From Gammaproteobacteria bacterium (GTDB taxonomy: Bacteria; Pseudomonadota; Gammaproteobacteria; Steroidobacterales; Steroidobacteraceae): a DNA stretch of 64,000 nucleotides. The position numbers were made by a program, and so were the translations under genes. Shown here piece after piece: positions 1 to 9,661 of the stretch (position 1 is its first letter; each line of letters opens with the position of its first letter). The notes below the pieces were generated by a model. That model did no database searches. It saw nothing but the letters and a program-made list of their open reading frames with translations, and was not told where the DNA came from. The DNA lies in contig JANYJY010000009.1 in the NCBI GenBank assembly GCA_025358295.1, positions 62,001 through 126,000 on the forward strand, given 5' to 3'.

Positions 1-1312
1 CCATGGGCAGCTTGCCGTTCGAATGCTCTGGCAGCAGCAACCAACCCTGCACGTCGAAGCCGTCGCTCTTCCACCAAATACTCTGCACGCGTGCCGGCAT
101 GCGCAGTCCCGCATTGACCGACGTCACGGTGCGCCAATTCCCGATGGCGCCGGCTACGATTTCCGGCGCTTCGGTGAATGATTGACGCTCGGCTGCAATC
201 ACCGCGAAAGGACAGGCCATCGAGGGGAAATCGCCGTTTTGCAACGACTCCGAACCGCTCCACAAAACCCGCGCCGTCGTGGGTTTAATTCCCGGCCCGA
301 GATCCACCAACTGATGCTTGTCGCCGGCGAGCAATTCAGCGCGCAATCGATTGTCACAGCTCCAAGCCAGGCCCGTCGCCGACGCCCGCATCGCTGGCGT
401 GATGTTGGTGGCCGCGCCGCCTTCGAGCGACAGGGTGTAGACGTCCCCGCCGGTGGAACCGAAGTCGCTCATTATTCCCGCAATGAATGCAACAGTTGCG
501 CCGTTGCGCGACACCTTCGGCATCGCAATCTGCTGACGAATATCTGTCGGCGTATACAGCACTTTGGCAGCAGCGTCCGCCGCCGAGAAGGTGTACAACT
601 TGGCGCCCCACCAGTTGTCGTCGCCGTTACCCGGCGCAGCCGTGCCCACAAACCCCTTGCCACCCGGCCGCCAATCGTACTCGTAGACGAATAAGTCAGG
701 CGGCGACGCCCACTGCAATGCGCCCTGGACAAGAATGGCGATGCGTTGCTCCGCAGTGGCTTGGTCCAAATCGCCCGCAATCGGCGTGCCCGCTTCTGTC
801 GCGCCGACTTCCTTGCCGGCGTTTTCGGTGGCCAACATCGCCAGTCTTCCGTCCGGTCCAAACTTCAGATCCTCAATGGTCCCGCTGAAGTCGAGCAGCT
901 TGGTCAAGCCGCTGCCGTCCGAGGCAACAGAGTACAAAGAGCGCGCGTGAGTACCCGGCGTGCGCAAGGTGAACGTCAAATGTTTGCCGTCCTGAGCCCA
1001 GGACGGAAAATCCGGCCAACACTGTGGAACCTGACCGCAGGGCAGCGCGATTCTGACCGCTGCGCCGTCTTTGATCCGCCTGATGACCAAATCTCGAATC
1101 GGCGGATAGTATCCATTGGGCGGAGAGTCGCCTTCCACCGATGCGACCCGTGCCGCGTCCGGCGACACCTCGGTGCGCAGAAATCTATGAACGAGTTGCT
1201 CCGGCGCCGCAGACTCGCCTGCGCTCGTGCTCGTGCCGGCACCCCAGAGCAGCGCACAGCCGGCAAGCGCCATGCCGCACAACTCAGCAGCCCTAATTTG
1301 CGATGCAATCAT
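1..1312 (-). CDS. S9-family (prolyl oligopeptidase-like) peptidase, N-terminal part
   Basis: The gene starts with ATG at 1312 and stays open to the left edge, giving 437 residues without a stop. An N-terminal hydrophobic stretch after a short charged start (about residues 8-30) looks like a signal peptide, so export is likely. The rest is beta-propeller-like sequence with repeated WD40/TolB-type blades. The last visible residues (SIWWKSDGFDVQGWLLLP and following) are the typical lead into the alpha/beta-hydrolase domain of dipeptidyl/acylaminoacyl peptidases. The catalytic Ser-Asp-His domain lies beyond the window and cannot be checked. Family membership is inferred from this architecture; substrate is unknown. 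It is tail-to-head with the LysE-type gene on the same strand, with a 24-bp gap. Confidence 0.75.
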   Translation of the reverse strand, partial: MIASQIRAAELCGMALAGCALLWGAGTSTSAGESAAPEQLVHRFLRTEVSPDAARVASVEGDSPPNGYYPPIRDLVIRRIKDGAAVRIALPCGQVPQCWPDFPSWAQDGKHLTFTLRTPGTHARSLYSVASDGSGLTKLLDFSGTIEDLKFGPDGRLAMLATENAGKEVGATEAGTPIAGDLDQATAEQRIAILVQGALQWASPPDLFVYEYDWRPGGKGFVGTAAPGNGDDNWWGAKLYTFSAADAAAKVLYTPTDIRQQIAMPKVSRNGATVAFIAGIMSDFGSTGGDVYTLSLEGGAATNITPAMRASATGLAWSCDNRLRAELLAGDKHQLVDLGPGIKPTTARVLWSGSESLQNGDFPSMACPFAVIAAERQSFTEAPEIVAGAIGNWRTVTSVNAGLRMPARVQSIWWKSDGFDVQGWLLLPEHSNGKLPM

Positions 1313-1336
1313 GACGATAATCTCCGCGCCTTGCGT

Positions 1337-1987
1337 TCAGGACGTTCGATTGAATTTCAATACCAGAGTCGCGCATCCCAGCAGGCCGGCGCCCTCGATC
1401 CAGGCAAGCCAACGGTTCATGCTGCTCGACACACCGAATTTGGCCGACGCATGTAGCGCGCGATGGGCCAGCCAGCCGTAACACAATAGAATGCAGAATT
1501 CCGGCAACATCGATGTTGCCGCCAGAATCAACATCTGCGGTACAACCGGTTGCAGCGGATCGATGAATTGCGGCAAGAGCGCCAGAAAAAATAGCAGAGC
1601 CTTGGGATTGGCCAGTTGCAGCGTGAGGGCGCCGAAGTAAACCCGCCGCCGGTCACCCAGCTCCGGGGCCGATGCTTCGCCCAATGCCACCGCATGACTC
1701 GATGCAGCCGAACGCAGCGCCTTGATCCCGAGATAAATCAGATATCCGGCGCCCACCCATTTGGCGATCGCAAAGAAGCGCGCGCTGGCGGCGATGATGG
1801 CCCCAAGACTGGTGGCCGAGAGCGTGAAATAAATCGCGTTCGCGCTGATGATGCCGACAGCAGCCGGCAGCGAACGACGCAGCGCACCGCGTACGCCTTG
1901 CGACACCACATAAAATACCGCCGGGCCCGGCGACAGAGACAGCGCCGTCTCCATGACCAGGAACAACAGCCACGTTTTAAAAGTCAT
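1337..1987 (-). CDS. LysE/RhtB-family amino-acid exporter
   Basis: This 216-residue, very hydrophobic protein has the N-terminal family signature SLSPGPAVFYVVSQGVRGA followed by GIISANAIYF and the GYLIYLGIKALRS segment. These are characteristic of LysE/RhtB/LeuE inner-membrane exporters, and the length matches the usual 200-220 residues with about six membrane segments. The family exports amino acids such as lysine, homoserine, threonine or leucine; the substrate here cannot be told from sequence. It diverges from panB, with a 110-bp shared intergenic region holding both promoters. Confidence 0.9.
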   Translation of the reverse strand: MTFKTWLLFLVMETALSLSPGPAVFYVVSQGVRGALRRSLPAAVGIISANAIYFTLSATSLGAIIAASARFFAIAKWVGAGYLIYLGIKALRSAASSHAVALGEASAPELGDRRRVYFGALTLQLANPKALLFFLALLPQFIDPLQPVVPQMLILAATSMLPEFCILLCYGWLAHRALHASAKFGVSSSMNRWLAWIEGAGLLGCATLVLKFNRTS

Positions 1988-2097
1988 GATTTCCTTCCGA
2001 ATGTCCGAGCCGCCAGTTTAACAGCGCGGACGCCCGATCTCCCGGAATCGAGAACGAATAGCTGGATTCGAGAGCGGCAAGTCCCGCACAATAGGGG

Positions 2098-2904
2098 ATG
2101 AACAATCGAAAGCCCGTCACTCTGCACCGTCTCCGCGAAATGCGTGCGGCTGGCGAAAAGATCGCCGTGCTGACTTGCTACGACGCGGCATTCGCTCGAG
2201 TTTTGGACGATGCCGGGGTCGAATCCCTGCTCGTGGGGGATTCGCTCGGCATGGTGCTGCAGGGACGCGCGAGCACGATCCCGGTGACCATCGAAGAGAT
2301 GGCCTATCACACCGATTGCGTGGCCAGGGGCAATCGCACCGCTTGGATCATCGCCGACATGCCTTTCGGCAGCTATCAAGAATCTGCCGAAGTGGCGATG
2401 CGCAATGCCGCTCTGCTGATGCAACAGGGCGCGCATATGGTGAAGATCGAAGGCGGCGGCTGGATCGCCCCCACCGTGCGCTTTCTCGTGGATCGCGGAG
2501 TGCCGGTCTGCGCGCACTTAGGCTTTACTCCCCAATCGGTGCATGCACTCGGCGGCTATCGTGTGCAGGGACGCGATGAAACAGGGGCGCGAGTGCTACA
2601 CCGGCATGCGGAGGAACTGGCAGCGGCGGGAGCGGAACTGCTGGTGTTGGAATTGGTTCCCGCTGCCCTGGCGCGTGAACTCACGCAGGCGCTGTCGATC
2701 GCGACGATTGGCATCGGCGCCGGCGCCGGCTGCAGCGGTCAGGTACTGGTGCTGCACGACATGCTGGGCGTCACGGGCGGCGAGCCACGGCGATTCGTGA
2801 AAAATTTTCTGGACGGAAGCGCCGGCGTCGATGATGCCGTGCGCAAGTACGTCGCCGACGTGAAGGGCGGACGATTCCCGGACGACGCCGTTCACGGCTT
2901 CTGA
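2098..2904 (+). CDS. panB: 3-methyl-2-oxobutanoate hydroxymethyltransferase
   Basis: PanB transfers a hydroxymethyl group from methylene-tetrahydrofolate to 2-oxoisovalerate to make ketopantoate, the first step of pantothenate synthesis. The 268-residue sequence is full length. It shows the family motifs [24 protein letters not shown], the metal-ligand region ([12 protein letters not shown]), [28 protein letters not shown] and [23 protein letters not shown] at 2098 fits the usual N-terminus just before the first motif. panC follows after 12 bp, so the two form a pantothenate operon; panD is not next to them. Confidence 0.97.
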   Translation: MNNRKPVTLHRLREMRAAGEKIAVLTCYDAAFARVLDDAGVESLLVGDSLGMVLQGRASTIPVTIEEMAYHTDCVARGNRTAWIIADMPFGSYQESAEVAMRNAALLMQQGAHMVKIEGGGWIAPTVRFLVDRGVPVCAHLGFTPQSVHALGGYRVQGRDETGARVLHRHAEELAAAGAELLVLELVPAALARELTQALSIATIGIGAGAGCSGQVLVLHDMLGVTGGEPRRFVKNFLDGSAGVDDAVRKYVADVKGGRFPDDAVHGF

Positions 2905-2916
2905 GCGCAATTCAGC

Positions 2917-3756
2917 GTGCAAGTAATCCGTTCGATCGTCGAACTGCGCGCCGCGCGCGACCCCAAGCGCAAGTCGGTCTTGGTGCCGACCATGGGCAAT
3001 TTGCACGCCGGCCACTTATCGCTGGTAAAAATTGCCCGCGAACGCGGCGACCAAGTGATCACCAGCATATTCGTCAACAAGCTGCAGTTCGCGCCGCATG
3101 AGGATTTCGACAAGTATCCGCGCACCTTCGAGCGCGATTGTGAACTTCTGTCGGCGGGCGGCAGCGACGTAGTTTTCGCCCCGCCGGACAGCGAACTCTA
3201 CCCGGAGACCCAGGGCTACACCGTCCGGCCGCCACCCGGACTGGCCGATATTCTGGAAGGCGCGGTTCGGCCCGGTTTCTTCTCCGGAGTCTGCACGGTG
3301 GTGCTGAAACTGTTCAATCTGGTGCAGCCCGACGTGGCCGTGTTCGGCAAGAAGGATTACCAGCAGCTGCTCGTGATCCGCAATATGGTGCGCCAGCTGG
3401 CTCTCCCCATCGAGATCGTGCCGGGGGAAACCGTGCGCGAGCCCGCGGGACTTGCCCTCTCATCCCGCAACGGCTACCTCAATGAGTCCCAGCGCAACGA
3501 AGCGGCGCAGCTGCACGCGGCGCTGCGCAAGGTCGCCGCAGAGGTGAAGGCCGGGCGCTCCGATTGGCCGGCTATCGAACGCGAGGCACGGGATTTTTTG
3601 ACAACCAGAGGCTGGTTGCCAGACTATGTATCGGTACGCCTGCGTGCCGACCTTGGCGCACCGGCGCCCGGCGCACCGGCGCCCGGCGAGCCCTTGGTGG
3701 TGCTCGCGGCCGCCAAGCTGGGCGGTACCCGGCTCATCGATAATTTGGAGATCTGA
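2917..3756 (+). CDS. panC: pantoate-beta-alanine ligase
   Basis: PanC condenses pantoate with beta-alanine, with ATP hydrolysed to AMP. The 279-residue protein has the nucleotidyl-transferase HIGH-like motif in [14 protein letters not shown] (residues about 24-37), the FGKKDYQQL active-site segment and the KMSKS-like LSSRNGYL. The start is GTG at 2917, 12 bp after the panB stop, and gives the conserved V-x-x-I-x-x-L-R N-terminus. Near the C-terminus an Ala/Pro/Gly loop is expanded by a perfect 15-bp tandem duplication that keeps the frame. Otherwise it is an ordinary family member. Confidence 0.97.
   Translation: MQVIRSIVELRAARDPKRKSVLVPTMGNLHAGHLSLVKIARERGDQVITSIFVNKLQFAPHEDFDKYPRTFERDCELLSAGGSDVVFAPPDSELYPETQGYTVRPPPGLADILEGAVRPGFFSGVCTVVLKLFNLVQPDVAVFGKKDYQQLLVIRNMVRQLALPIEIVPGETVREPAGLALSSRNGYLNESQRNEAAQLHAALRKVAAEVKAGRSDWPAIEREARDFLTTRGWLPDYVSVRLRADLGAPAPGAPAPGEPLVVLAAAKLGGTRLIDNLEI
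3656..3685 (+). repeat. 15-bp tandem duplication inside panC
   Basis: The unit GCGCACCGGCGCCCG occurs twice in direct tandem. It is in frame and encodes a GAPAP-type loop repeat in the C-terminal domain of PanC. It is probably a replication-slippage product, tolerated because it lies in a surface loop; that interpretation is inference. Confidence 0.9.
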
Positions 3757-3776
3757 GCGCCGTGGGGCATAGGGCC

Positions 3777-4004
3777 CTAAACTTTGGTGATGCTCACGCT
3801 CTCGGTTTCCGGATCGAATACGATCTGCGCCTCGCCGCGCTTCAGCTGACGGATGACGTGCGACACCTTGGCCTCCAGCGAATATTCCTTCTCACCGTAG
3901 TCGGTGCCTTCGCGCAGCACATAAGACTCGACGACGGCGTGCAACAATTCTGGCGCCAGTTCGGCATACGGAACGACGACTGAGGGGGGAGCTTCGCCTT
4001 CCAT
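3777..4004 (-). CDS. UPF0270 (YheU-like) protein
   Basis: This 75-residue protein matches the small gammaproteobacterial UPF0270 family: VVPYAELAPELLHAVVESYV, then the conserved LREGTDYGEKEYSLEAKV and a C-terminal VIRQLKRGEAQIVFDPE. The family has no established function. It starts directly after the stop codon of the UPF0178 gene with no spacer, so the two are co-transcribed. It converges with panC across about 20 bp. Confidence 0.88.
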   Translation of the reverse strand: MEGEAPPSVVVPYAELAPELLHAVVESYVLREGTDYGEKEYSLEAKVSHVIRQLKRGEAQIVFDPETESVSITKV

Positions 4005-4466
4005 TCACATCATCGGGCGGCGTGCGAGCCAAGTGTCGAGTTGACTGGCAAACGCATTGCGATTGGCCTGCGTGAGGGGCGGCGGGCCGCCGCCCACATT
4101 GCCGCTCGCACGCATGGTGTCCATAAAATCGCGCATGGCCAGCACTCCTCGAATGGTATCCGGCGAATAACGCTCCCCACGGGGATTGAGCGCTTCGCCG
4201 CCCTTGGCGATCACTTCGGCGGCGAGAGGAATGTCCGCGGTAATGACCAGGTCACCGGCCATCAAGCGCTTGACGATTTCGCCGTCGGCCACATCGAACC
4301 CGGAGGATACCTGAACGGCGCGCACGCTTGGGATGCGGGGAATCTGCAACGGCTGATTAGCGACGAGGGTCACCGACACGCCGGTGCGCTCGGCAGCGCG
4401 GAATAGAATTTCCTTGATGACTTTCGGACAGGCGTCCGCATCGACCCAGATACCGGTAGCCGTCAC
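4005..4466 (-). CDS. UPF0178 (YaiI/YqxD-like) protein
   Basis: The 153-residue protein has the hallmark acidic motif [19 protein letters not shown] at its start, then [28 protein letters not shown] and [12 protein letters not shown]. These are signature blocks of the UPF0178 family, distant relatives of PIN-like nucleases. The conserved acidic residues (the DAD motif and the later aspartates) suggest metal-dependent chemistry, but no function is established. It is the first gene of a two-gene unit with the UPF0270 gene and lies downstream of fliJ on the same strand. Confidence 0.92.
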   Translation of the reverse strand: MTATGIWVDADACPKVIKEILFRAAERTGVSVTLVANQPLQIPRIPSVRAVQVSSGFDVADGEIVKRLMAGDLVITADIPLAAEVIAKGGEALNPRGERYSPDTIRGVLAMRDFMDTMRASGNVGGGPPPLTQANRNAFASQLDTWLARRPMM

Positions 4467-4529
4467 GCGACCCTCATTGAACGCCGTTGCACAGGCCGTG
4501 CAATATACATCCTGGCGTTCGCGCGAGCG

Positions 4530-4976
4530 TTAAGACTCGGTTTGCGCGGCCAGCGACAGGCGCAGCGCAGCGTCGTCGCCTTCGCGCTGTTCACGCCGGT
4601 CCGCCGCGAGCCGTTCTTCCTTGCGAAAGCGATCCACGACCAAGCCCAGCGATTCCGCTTCGATGCGTTTATCGCTCCATAACGCACGGCGCTGTTCGTA
4701 CTCAATCCGCGCATTCTCCAGCGACTTCGCGTGCTGACGCAGGGCGTCGCCAAGGCGATCGAGGAACGATCGGTAATTCTGCAACTTGACCGCGTCGATG
4801 GGGCCGGAAGTCTGCGCGGAGCTGCGCACATAGTCGTCGCGATACGATTGTAGCTGCTGGAGCTGGCTTTCGAGTTCGGCCACTTTGCTGGCAGCCTCGC
4901 CCATCGCCCGGCTCAAGTCATTGGCCGAGTTCGAGGCGATTTCCTGAATGGGCTCGAATCTTTTAGATTTCATCAT
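4530..4976 (-). CDS. fliJ: flagellar export chaperone FliJ
   Basis: FliJ is a small coiled-coil protein of the flagellar type III export ATPase complex; it sits in the FliI ring, contacts FlhA and recycles export chaperones. The 148-residue sequence is almost entirely heptad-rich helix (ELESQLQQLQSYRDDYV and RFRKEERLAADRREQREGDD). The length matches the family (about 147). Sequence conservation in FliJ is low, so the call rests on the coiled-coil profile together with its position right behind fliI in the canonical fliEFGHIJ order. FliK does not follow; the operon ends here. Confidence 0.9.
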   Translation of the reverse strand: MMKSKRFEPIQEIASNSANDLSRAMGEAASKVAELESQLQQLQSYRDDYVRSSAQTSGPIDAVKLQNYRSFLDRLGDALRQHAKSLENARIEYEQRRALWSDKRIEAESLGLVVDRFRKEERLAADRREQREGDDAALRLSLAAQTES

Positions 4977-4988
4977 AACCTAAGGCCA

Positions 4989-6374
4989 CTATCGGCCGGA
5001 TGCCGGGGCCGGCGCCGAGAACTGCGTCACGAGTTGTTTAAGGTCCGCGTAACTACGCTCGATTCCCACCGGTTCGTACATGTCCTGGCGGAGGAATTCG
5101 AGCATTTTCGGCCATTGCTCCACAGCCAGATCCACCCGCGGGTCGGCGCCGCGGCGATAGGCGCCCACCGTGATCAGATCCCGGTTTTGCTGGTAGGTCG
5201 AATAAACCTGCTTGAAGCGAGTCGCCAGATCGAGCTGCTCGCGGGTTGCAATCTGGTGCATGGCGCGGCTGATGGAGGCTTCCACATCGATGGCGGGATA
5301 CAGTCCGTTCTCCGCCAGCCGGCGCGACAGCACGATGTGCCCGTCCAGAATCGCGCGCGCGGCGTCGGCGATCGGGTCATTCTGATCGTCGCCTTCCACC
5401 AGCACCGTATAGAACGCCGTGATCGATCCCACGCCTCGATCGCTGTTGCCTGCCCGCTCGACCAATTGCGGCAATCGCGCGAATACCGAGGGCGGATATC
5501 CCTTGGTTGCCGGCGGCTCGCCGATGGCAAGCGCTATCTCTCGCTGCGCCTGTGCGAAGCGGGTCAACGAATCCAGCAGCAGCAATACCTTCAAGCCGCG
5601 GTCGCGAAAATATTCGGCGATGGCCGTAGCGAGCCAGGCGCCGTGCAGGCGCATCAGCGGCGGGTTGTCGGCGGGCGTAGCGACCACCACGGCCTTGCGC
5701 ATGCCGTCCGGCCCCAAAGTGTTGCTGACGAAGTCCTGCACTTCCCGCCCGCGCTCGCCGATCAATCCGACCACGGTGACGTCGGCTTTGGTGTAGCGAG
5801 TCATCATGCCGAGCAGCACCGACTTACCGACGCCGGATCCGGCGAACAAGCCGATGCGCTGTCCCCCGCCGACGGCCAGCAATGCATTGATGGACCGCAC
5901 CCCCACATCGAGCGGATCACGAATCGCCCGCCGCATGAGCGGATTCAACGGCTCTCCCGTCAGCGATACGCGATCCGTACACCTAAGATCACCGAAGCCG
6001 TCGAGAGGCCGTCCCGCGCCATCTAGTACTCTGCCCAGCAATTCGTCCCCCACGGCCACCGACGACACGCTGTGCGTGGGGATGACCCGGGCGCCCGGCA
6101 TGACGCCGCGGATGTCGCCCGTGGGCATCAGGAATAATTTGTCGCCGGAGAAACCCACCACTTCGGCTTCGATCTGCTTGCCTTCGGCGGTATCCACCAG
6201 GCACCGGCCGCCAACGGCAGCCTCGCAGCCCACGGCCTCAAGAGTCATGCCGACCATGCGATTCAGGGTTCCTTCGACGACGATTTCCGCAGCGTTGACC
6301 ATGCGCTCGCGCGCCTGAACCAGGGCCTCGACCCATTGCTTGGGCCGCGGCCGATTTGCGGTTGCAGCGCTCAA
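4989..6374 (-). CDS. fliI: flagellum-specific ATPase FliI
   Basis: FliI powers and regulates export of flagellar subunits. This 461-residue F1-beta-like ATPase has Walker A GLFAGSGVGKSVL near residue 175, the GERGREVQDF motif, a Walker B-type segment LKVLLLLDSLTRFAQAQREIALAIGEPPATKGYPPSVF, and the DAARAILDGHIVLSR block specific to type III ATPases. Length matches the family. It overlaps the end of fliH by 4 bp (ATGA), so translation is coupled. Confidence 0.97.
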   Translation of the reverse strand: MSAATANRPRPKQWVEALVQARERMVNAAEIVVEGTLNRMVGMTLEAVGCEAAVGGRCLVDTAEGKQIEAEVVGFSGDKLFLMPTGDIRGVMPGARVIPTHSVSSVAVGDELLGRVLDGAGRPLDGFGDLRCTDRVSLTGEPLNPLMRRAIRDPLDVGVRSINALLAVGGGQRIGLFAGSGVGKSVLLGMMTRYTKADVTVVGLIGERGREVQDFVSNTLGPDGMRKAVVVATPADNPPLMRLHGAWLATAIAEYFRDRGLKVLLLLDSLTRFAQAQREIALAIGEPPATKGYPPSVFARLPQLVERAGNSDRGVGSITAFYTVLVEGDDQNDPIADAARAILDGHIVLSRRLAENGLYPAIDVEASISRAMHQIATREQLDLATRFKQVYSTYQQNRDLITVGAYRRGADPRVDLAVEQWPKMLEFLRQDMYEPVGIERSYADLKQLVTQFSAPAPASGR

Positions 6375-6994
6375 CCGCGCGGCCCGTCGGTGAATCGCTC
6401 CGTCCCGAGCAACTCGCTTAATATCGCCCCGAGCCGGGTTTCAAGCCGCGCATCGATGCGCGATGTAGCAGTATTGATTTGGCAACCGCCGCGCGCCATC
6501 ACTGGATCCTCGACGATGGTCCAAGCACGCTCGCTTTCCGTGGGCGCGAGATGCTGGCGCACCACGGCGGCATCCTCCGGGTGAAGATGCACGCGCACTT
6601 CGCGTGCGGCGACCGGCAATGCGGCGATGGCTTCGCGGATGATGCCGATGATCTGAGTGGGATCAGCCTTGAGCTCACGGCGCACGATCTGTCGGGCCAG
6701 AGCCATGGCCAGAGTCAGCAGTTCGCGTTCCACTTCCGCATCCAATACCTCGAATGGCTTGGCCAGGTCGTAGAACATCCCGGACAGCCGCTCGACCTGC
6801 GCGCGAACCTCGGCGCGGCCGGCTTCACGTCCCTCCGCCAGTCCCTGTTCAAAGGCTTCCTTATGCGCCTCGGCCTGCAAATCCACGAGTCCGCCGACCG
6901 TCGCCATTGGCTGCGGAGCAAACGGGGCACCCATGTCGGGCGCGGTCCAACGCTGCGCACCCTCCGTCGACATCTTGGCCTTGGTGTCAGACAA
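6371..6994 (-). CDS. fliH: flagellar assembly protein FliH
   Basis: FliH binds FliI, tethers it to the C ring and keeps its ATPase in check. The 207-residue protein has an Ala/Glu-rich N-terminal helix with GxxxG-like spacing (EAFEQGLAEGREAGRAEVRAQV) and a C-terminal V-ATPase E-subunit-like part (LALALARQIVRRELKADP and the VRVHLHPEDAAVV block). Overlaps of 8 bp with fliG and 4 bp with fliI show a tightly packed operon. Confidence 0.93.
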   Translation of the reverse strand: MSDTKAKMSTEGAQRWTAPDMGAPFAPQPMATVGGLVDLQAEAHKEAFEQGLAEGREAGRAEVRAQVERLSGMFYDLAKPFEVLDAEVERELLTLAMALARQIVRRELKADPTQIIGIIREAIAALPVAAREVRVHLHPEDAAVVRQHLAPTESERAWTIVEDPVMARGGCQINTATSRIDARLETRLGAILSELLGTERFTDGPRG

Positions 6995-7997
6995 AGTCGC
7001 CTCCCCCCTTGCCGCCGAGACTGATGGTGCCTTCCTCGGCCAGACGCTGTGCGATCACCACAATTTCCTTTTGTGCCGCCTCGACATCCGTGAGTTTCAC
7101 TGGGCCGCGCGCTTCCATGTCGTCCTTGAGGATTTCCGCCGCGCGCTTCGACATGTTCTTCAGGATTTTCTCCTGCACTTCGGGCTCGGCGCCGCGCAGG
7201 GCTACCGCCAACGTATCGGAGCCCACCTCGCGCAGCAGCGCCTGAACGCCGCGATCGTCGATGTCCAACAGATTGTCGAAGATAAAAAGCAAATCTTTGA
7301 TTTGCTGGTGCATTTCGCTGTCTGATTTTTCGATTTTGCCGAGCTCTTCGCCGCTCTTATCGCGTTCCATGGCGTTCAGAATGTTCGCCACGGTGCGTGC
7401 GCCGCCGATGCGCCGCAGGGTCGAGGGCGGTGTGGCGCTGGCCTGCTTCTCGACCAATTGATCGAGTTCCGTCAACGCCGATTGCGGCACCTCGTTCAAG
7501 GTTGCAATGCGCATCAGCACTTCGGTGCGCATCTCCTCGGTCAGCAAGGGCAGGATGGAGGCCGACTGCTCCGGCTCCAGGTGCGACAGAACGATGGCGG
7601 CTATCTGTGGGTGCTCGCCGCTGATGATTTGCGCGACAGCCTTCGCCTCCATCCATTTCAGGGACTCGATGCCCTGACCAGTCTGGCCCGTCGTCACGCG
7701 GTCGAGCAACATGTCGGTCTTGTGCTTGCCGACCGCCTGGGTCAGCACACGCCGCACGAAATCTTGGGAGCCGCCGGCAATATTGGCCTTCGAGTCGGCG
7801 ACGCCGATGAATTTGTCGAGCACCGAGGTCATCTGCTCGCGCGACACCTCCTTTAGCTCAGCCATGGCGATTCCCAGCTTCTGAACCTCACGCGCATCGA
7901 GCTGCTTGAGCACATTGGCGGCATCCTGCTCGCCCAGGCTCATCAATAGGATGGCGGCACGCTGGGTGCCCGCGAGTTCGTCGGGCTTATCAGCCAT
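6987..7997 (-). CDS. fliG: flagellar motor switch protein FliG
   Basis: FliG forms the rotor ring that meets the stator and determines torque direction. The 336 residues cover all three domains: FliG-N (AAILLMSLGEQDAANVLKQL), FliG-M with the EHPQIAAIVLSHL motif that binds FliM, and FliG-C carrying the charged torque helix (region VQALLREVGSDTLAVALRGA and the following KNMSKRAAEIL). It overlaps fliF and fliH by 8 bp each. Confidence 0.97.
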   Translation of the reverse strand: MADKPDELAGTQRAAILLMSLGEQDAANVLKQLDAREVQKLGIAMAELKEVSREQMTSVLDKFIGVADSKANIAGGSQDFVRRVLTQAVGKHKTDMLLDRVTTGQTGQGIESLKWMEAKAVAQIISGEHPQIAAIVLSHLEPEQSASILPLLTEEMRTEVLMRIATLNEVPQSALTELDQLVEKQASATPPSTLRRIGGARTVANILNAMERDKSGEELGKIEKSDSEMHQQIKDLLFIFDNLLDIDDRGVQALLREVGSDTLAVALRGAEPEVQEKILKNMSKRAAEILKDDMEARGPVKLTDVEAAQKEIVVIAQRLAEEGTISLGGKGGGDFV

Positions 7998-9627
7998 CTG
8001 CGGAGACCCAATCCTTCACGACTTGCGCGGCACGCCGAGGATCCTGCCCCACCAGGGTTCGCGCCGCCGCGATTTGCTGTTCGAAACTCGGCGCGAGCCT
8101 GATGGGATTGCCGGCCTGTCCCGACAAACTCAGCCGGTCACCCGCGATATCGCCGGCATCTCCGCCGGACGCGGTGAGGCGCGGGGTCGCTTTGGTCAAC
8201 GATTTCATCAAGGGCCGCAGAACCAGGAATGCCACGACCAGCACTAGCGCGGCGCCGACGATTTGCTTCGCCAGCTGCGTGATCCAGGGGGTTTGCCACA
8301 GCGGCAGGCCGTCTATCGGACCGAGCGGCATGTCGCTTTTGAAGGTTTGGCTGAGCACATTCAATTGGTCGCCGCGAGCTTCCTTCAGGCCGATGGATTC
8401 ACGCACCAATTGCGAGAAGCGCTTGATGTCGGCTTCGCTCATCGGAGTGGTGGCTACCTTGCCGTCGGCATCGACTTTCTGCCAGTCATCGAGGACGACG
8501 CCGACATTCAAGCGTTTAAGCACTCCGACAGGCTGTTTCACGTACGAAAGCGTGCGGTCGACTTCAAAGTTGCGTGTGCTGCGCTGGGCGGTGGAACTGG
8601 GGCCGCTGCTCGCGGCAGTCGTCTCTCCCGCCGGCGCGGGATTCCCCGGCGTCGCGGCGCCCGGAATCACCGGCGCGCCGGACGTGCCGGGCGGTTGATT
8701 GCTCAGGGCGCCGGGAATGCCCTCGGCGCCGTCGCCGCCGCGGCGTTGTTCGTTGCTGGTCTGTTCGCTGCGCACCGCCGTCTTCTGCGGATCGTAGTTC
8801 TCATGCGTCTCCTCGGTGACGGTGTAATCCATATCGGCGGTGACGGTCGCGCGCACGCGTCCCGGCCCGACGATGGGCGCCAGTAAATCGATGATGCGCT
8901 GCTGGTAGCTCTCCTCGAGCTTGCGAGTGTAGGCAAACTGCCGGGTACTCGCAGCCTGTTCGGCATTCTCGTCGGGAGAATTGAGCAGGCTACCGGCCTG
9001 ATCCACCAGAGTCACATCACCAGCGGCGAGTTCCGGCACGCTCGACGCGACCAAGTGCACGATGGCCGCCACCTGGCCAGGCTCGAGCCGCCGGCCGGGA
9101 TATAGCTGCAGCATTACGGAGGCGGTGGCCTTGCGCGCATCGCGCAGGAACACGGTCGGCTTGGGCAGCGCCAGATGAACTCGCGCGGTTTGCACACCCT
9201 GCACCTTGACGATGGTTCGCGCCAATTCGGTCTCGAGCACCGATTGATAGCGTGCGCTCTCCATCATGGAACTGGAACCCAATGCGGATTCTTTTTGGAT
9301 CATCTCGATGCCCATCGAATCGCTTTGCGGCAAGCCCTGGCTCGCCAGGCGAATTCTCGCCTCTTGCACCTTGGATTCCGGCACCGATACTGCGCCCGAC
9401 GGATTGAGCTTGAACTCAATTCCGGCAGCGGTCAGTGCATCCATGACCTGACCGCTCTCGCGCTCCGATAGCTGCCCGTAGAGCACCGTGTAATTCTGTC
9501 CCTGCGACCAAAGAACCAGCCAGATGGCGGCGGCAACGGCCGCGGCAACGCCGGCCAGCAATCCCACCTGCTTGAGTCCGGGTATATCCGCCATGCCGCG
9601 CGCGGGTGAGGGAATGATGTCAGCCAT
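7990..9627 (-). CDS. fliF: flagellar MS-ring protein FliF
   Basis: FliF builds the membrane-embedded MS ring, the base on which FliG and the export gate assemble. The 545-residue protein has a first membrane span near residues 22-45, ring-building motifs including the YTVLYGQLSERESGQVMDAL block and the SVMLQLYPGRRLEPGQVAAIVHLVASSVP segment. There is also a long low-complexity Pro/Gly/Ala periplasmic stretch, a second span near residues 455-475, and a FliG-binding C-terminal tail. Length matches the family. Confidence 0.97.
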   Translation of the reverse strand: MADIIPSPARGMADIPGLKQVGLLAGVAAAVAAAIWLVLWSQGQNYTVLYGQLSERESGQVMDALTAAGIEFKLNPSGAVSVPESKVQEARIRLASQGLPQSDSMGIEMIQKESALGSSSMMESARYQSVLETELARTIVKVQGVQTARVHLALPKPTVFLRDARKATASVMLQLYPGRRLEPGQVAAIVHLVASSVPELAAGDVTLVDQAGSLLNSPDENAEQAASTRQFAYTRKLEESYQQRIIDLLAPIVGPGRVRATVTADMDYTVTEETHENYDPQKTAVRSEQTSNEQRRGGDGAEGIPGALSNQPPGTSGAPVIPGAATPGNPAPAGETTAASSGPSSTAQRSTRNFEVDRTLSYVKQPVGVLKRLNVGVVLDDWQKVDADGKVATTPMSEADIKRFSQLVRESIGLKEARGDQLNVLSQTFKSDMPLGPIDGLPLWQTPWITQLAKQIVGAALVLVVAFLVLRPLMKSLTKATPRLTASGGDAGDIAGDRLSLSGQAGNPIRLAPSFEQQIAAARTLVGQDPRRAAQVVKDWVSADG

Positions 9628-9661
9628 TAATTAAGCCTCTCGGTTGATCAGACACGGTCTG

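Noticed and set aside
5034..6026. Long plus-strand open frame opposite fliI
   Set aside because: It is antisense to strongly conserved FliI sequence and has no recognisable motif; long antisense frames are expected at this GC content.
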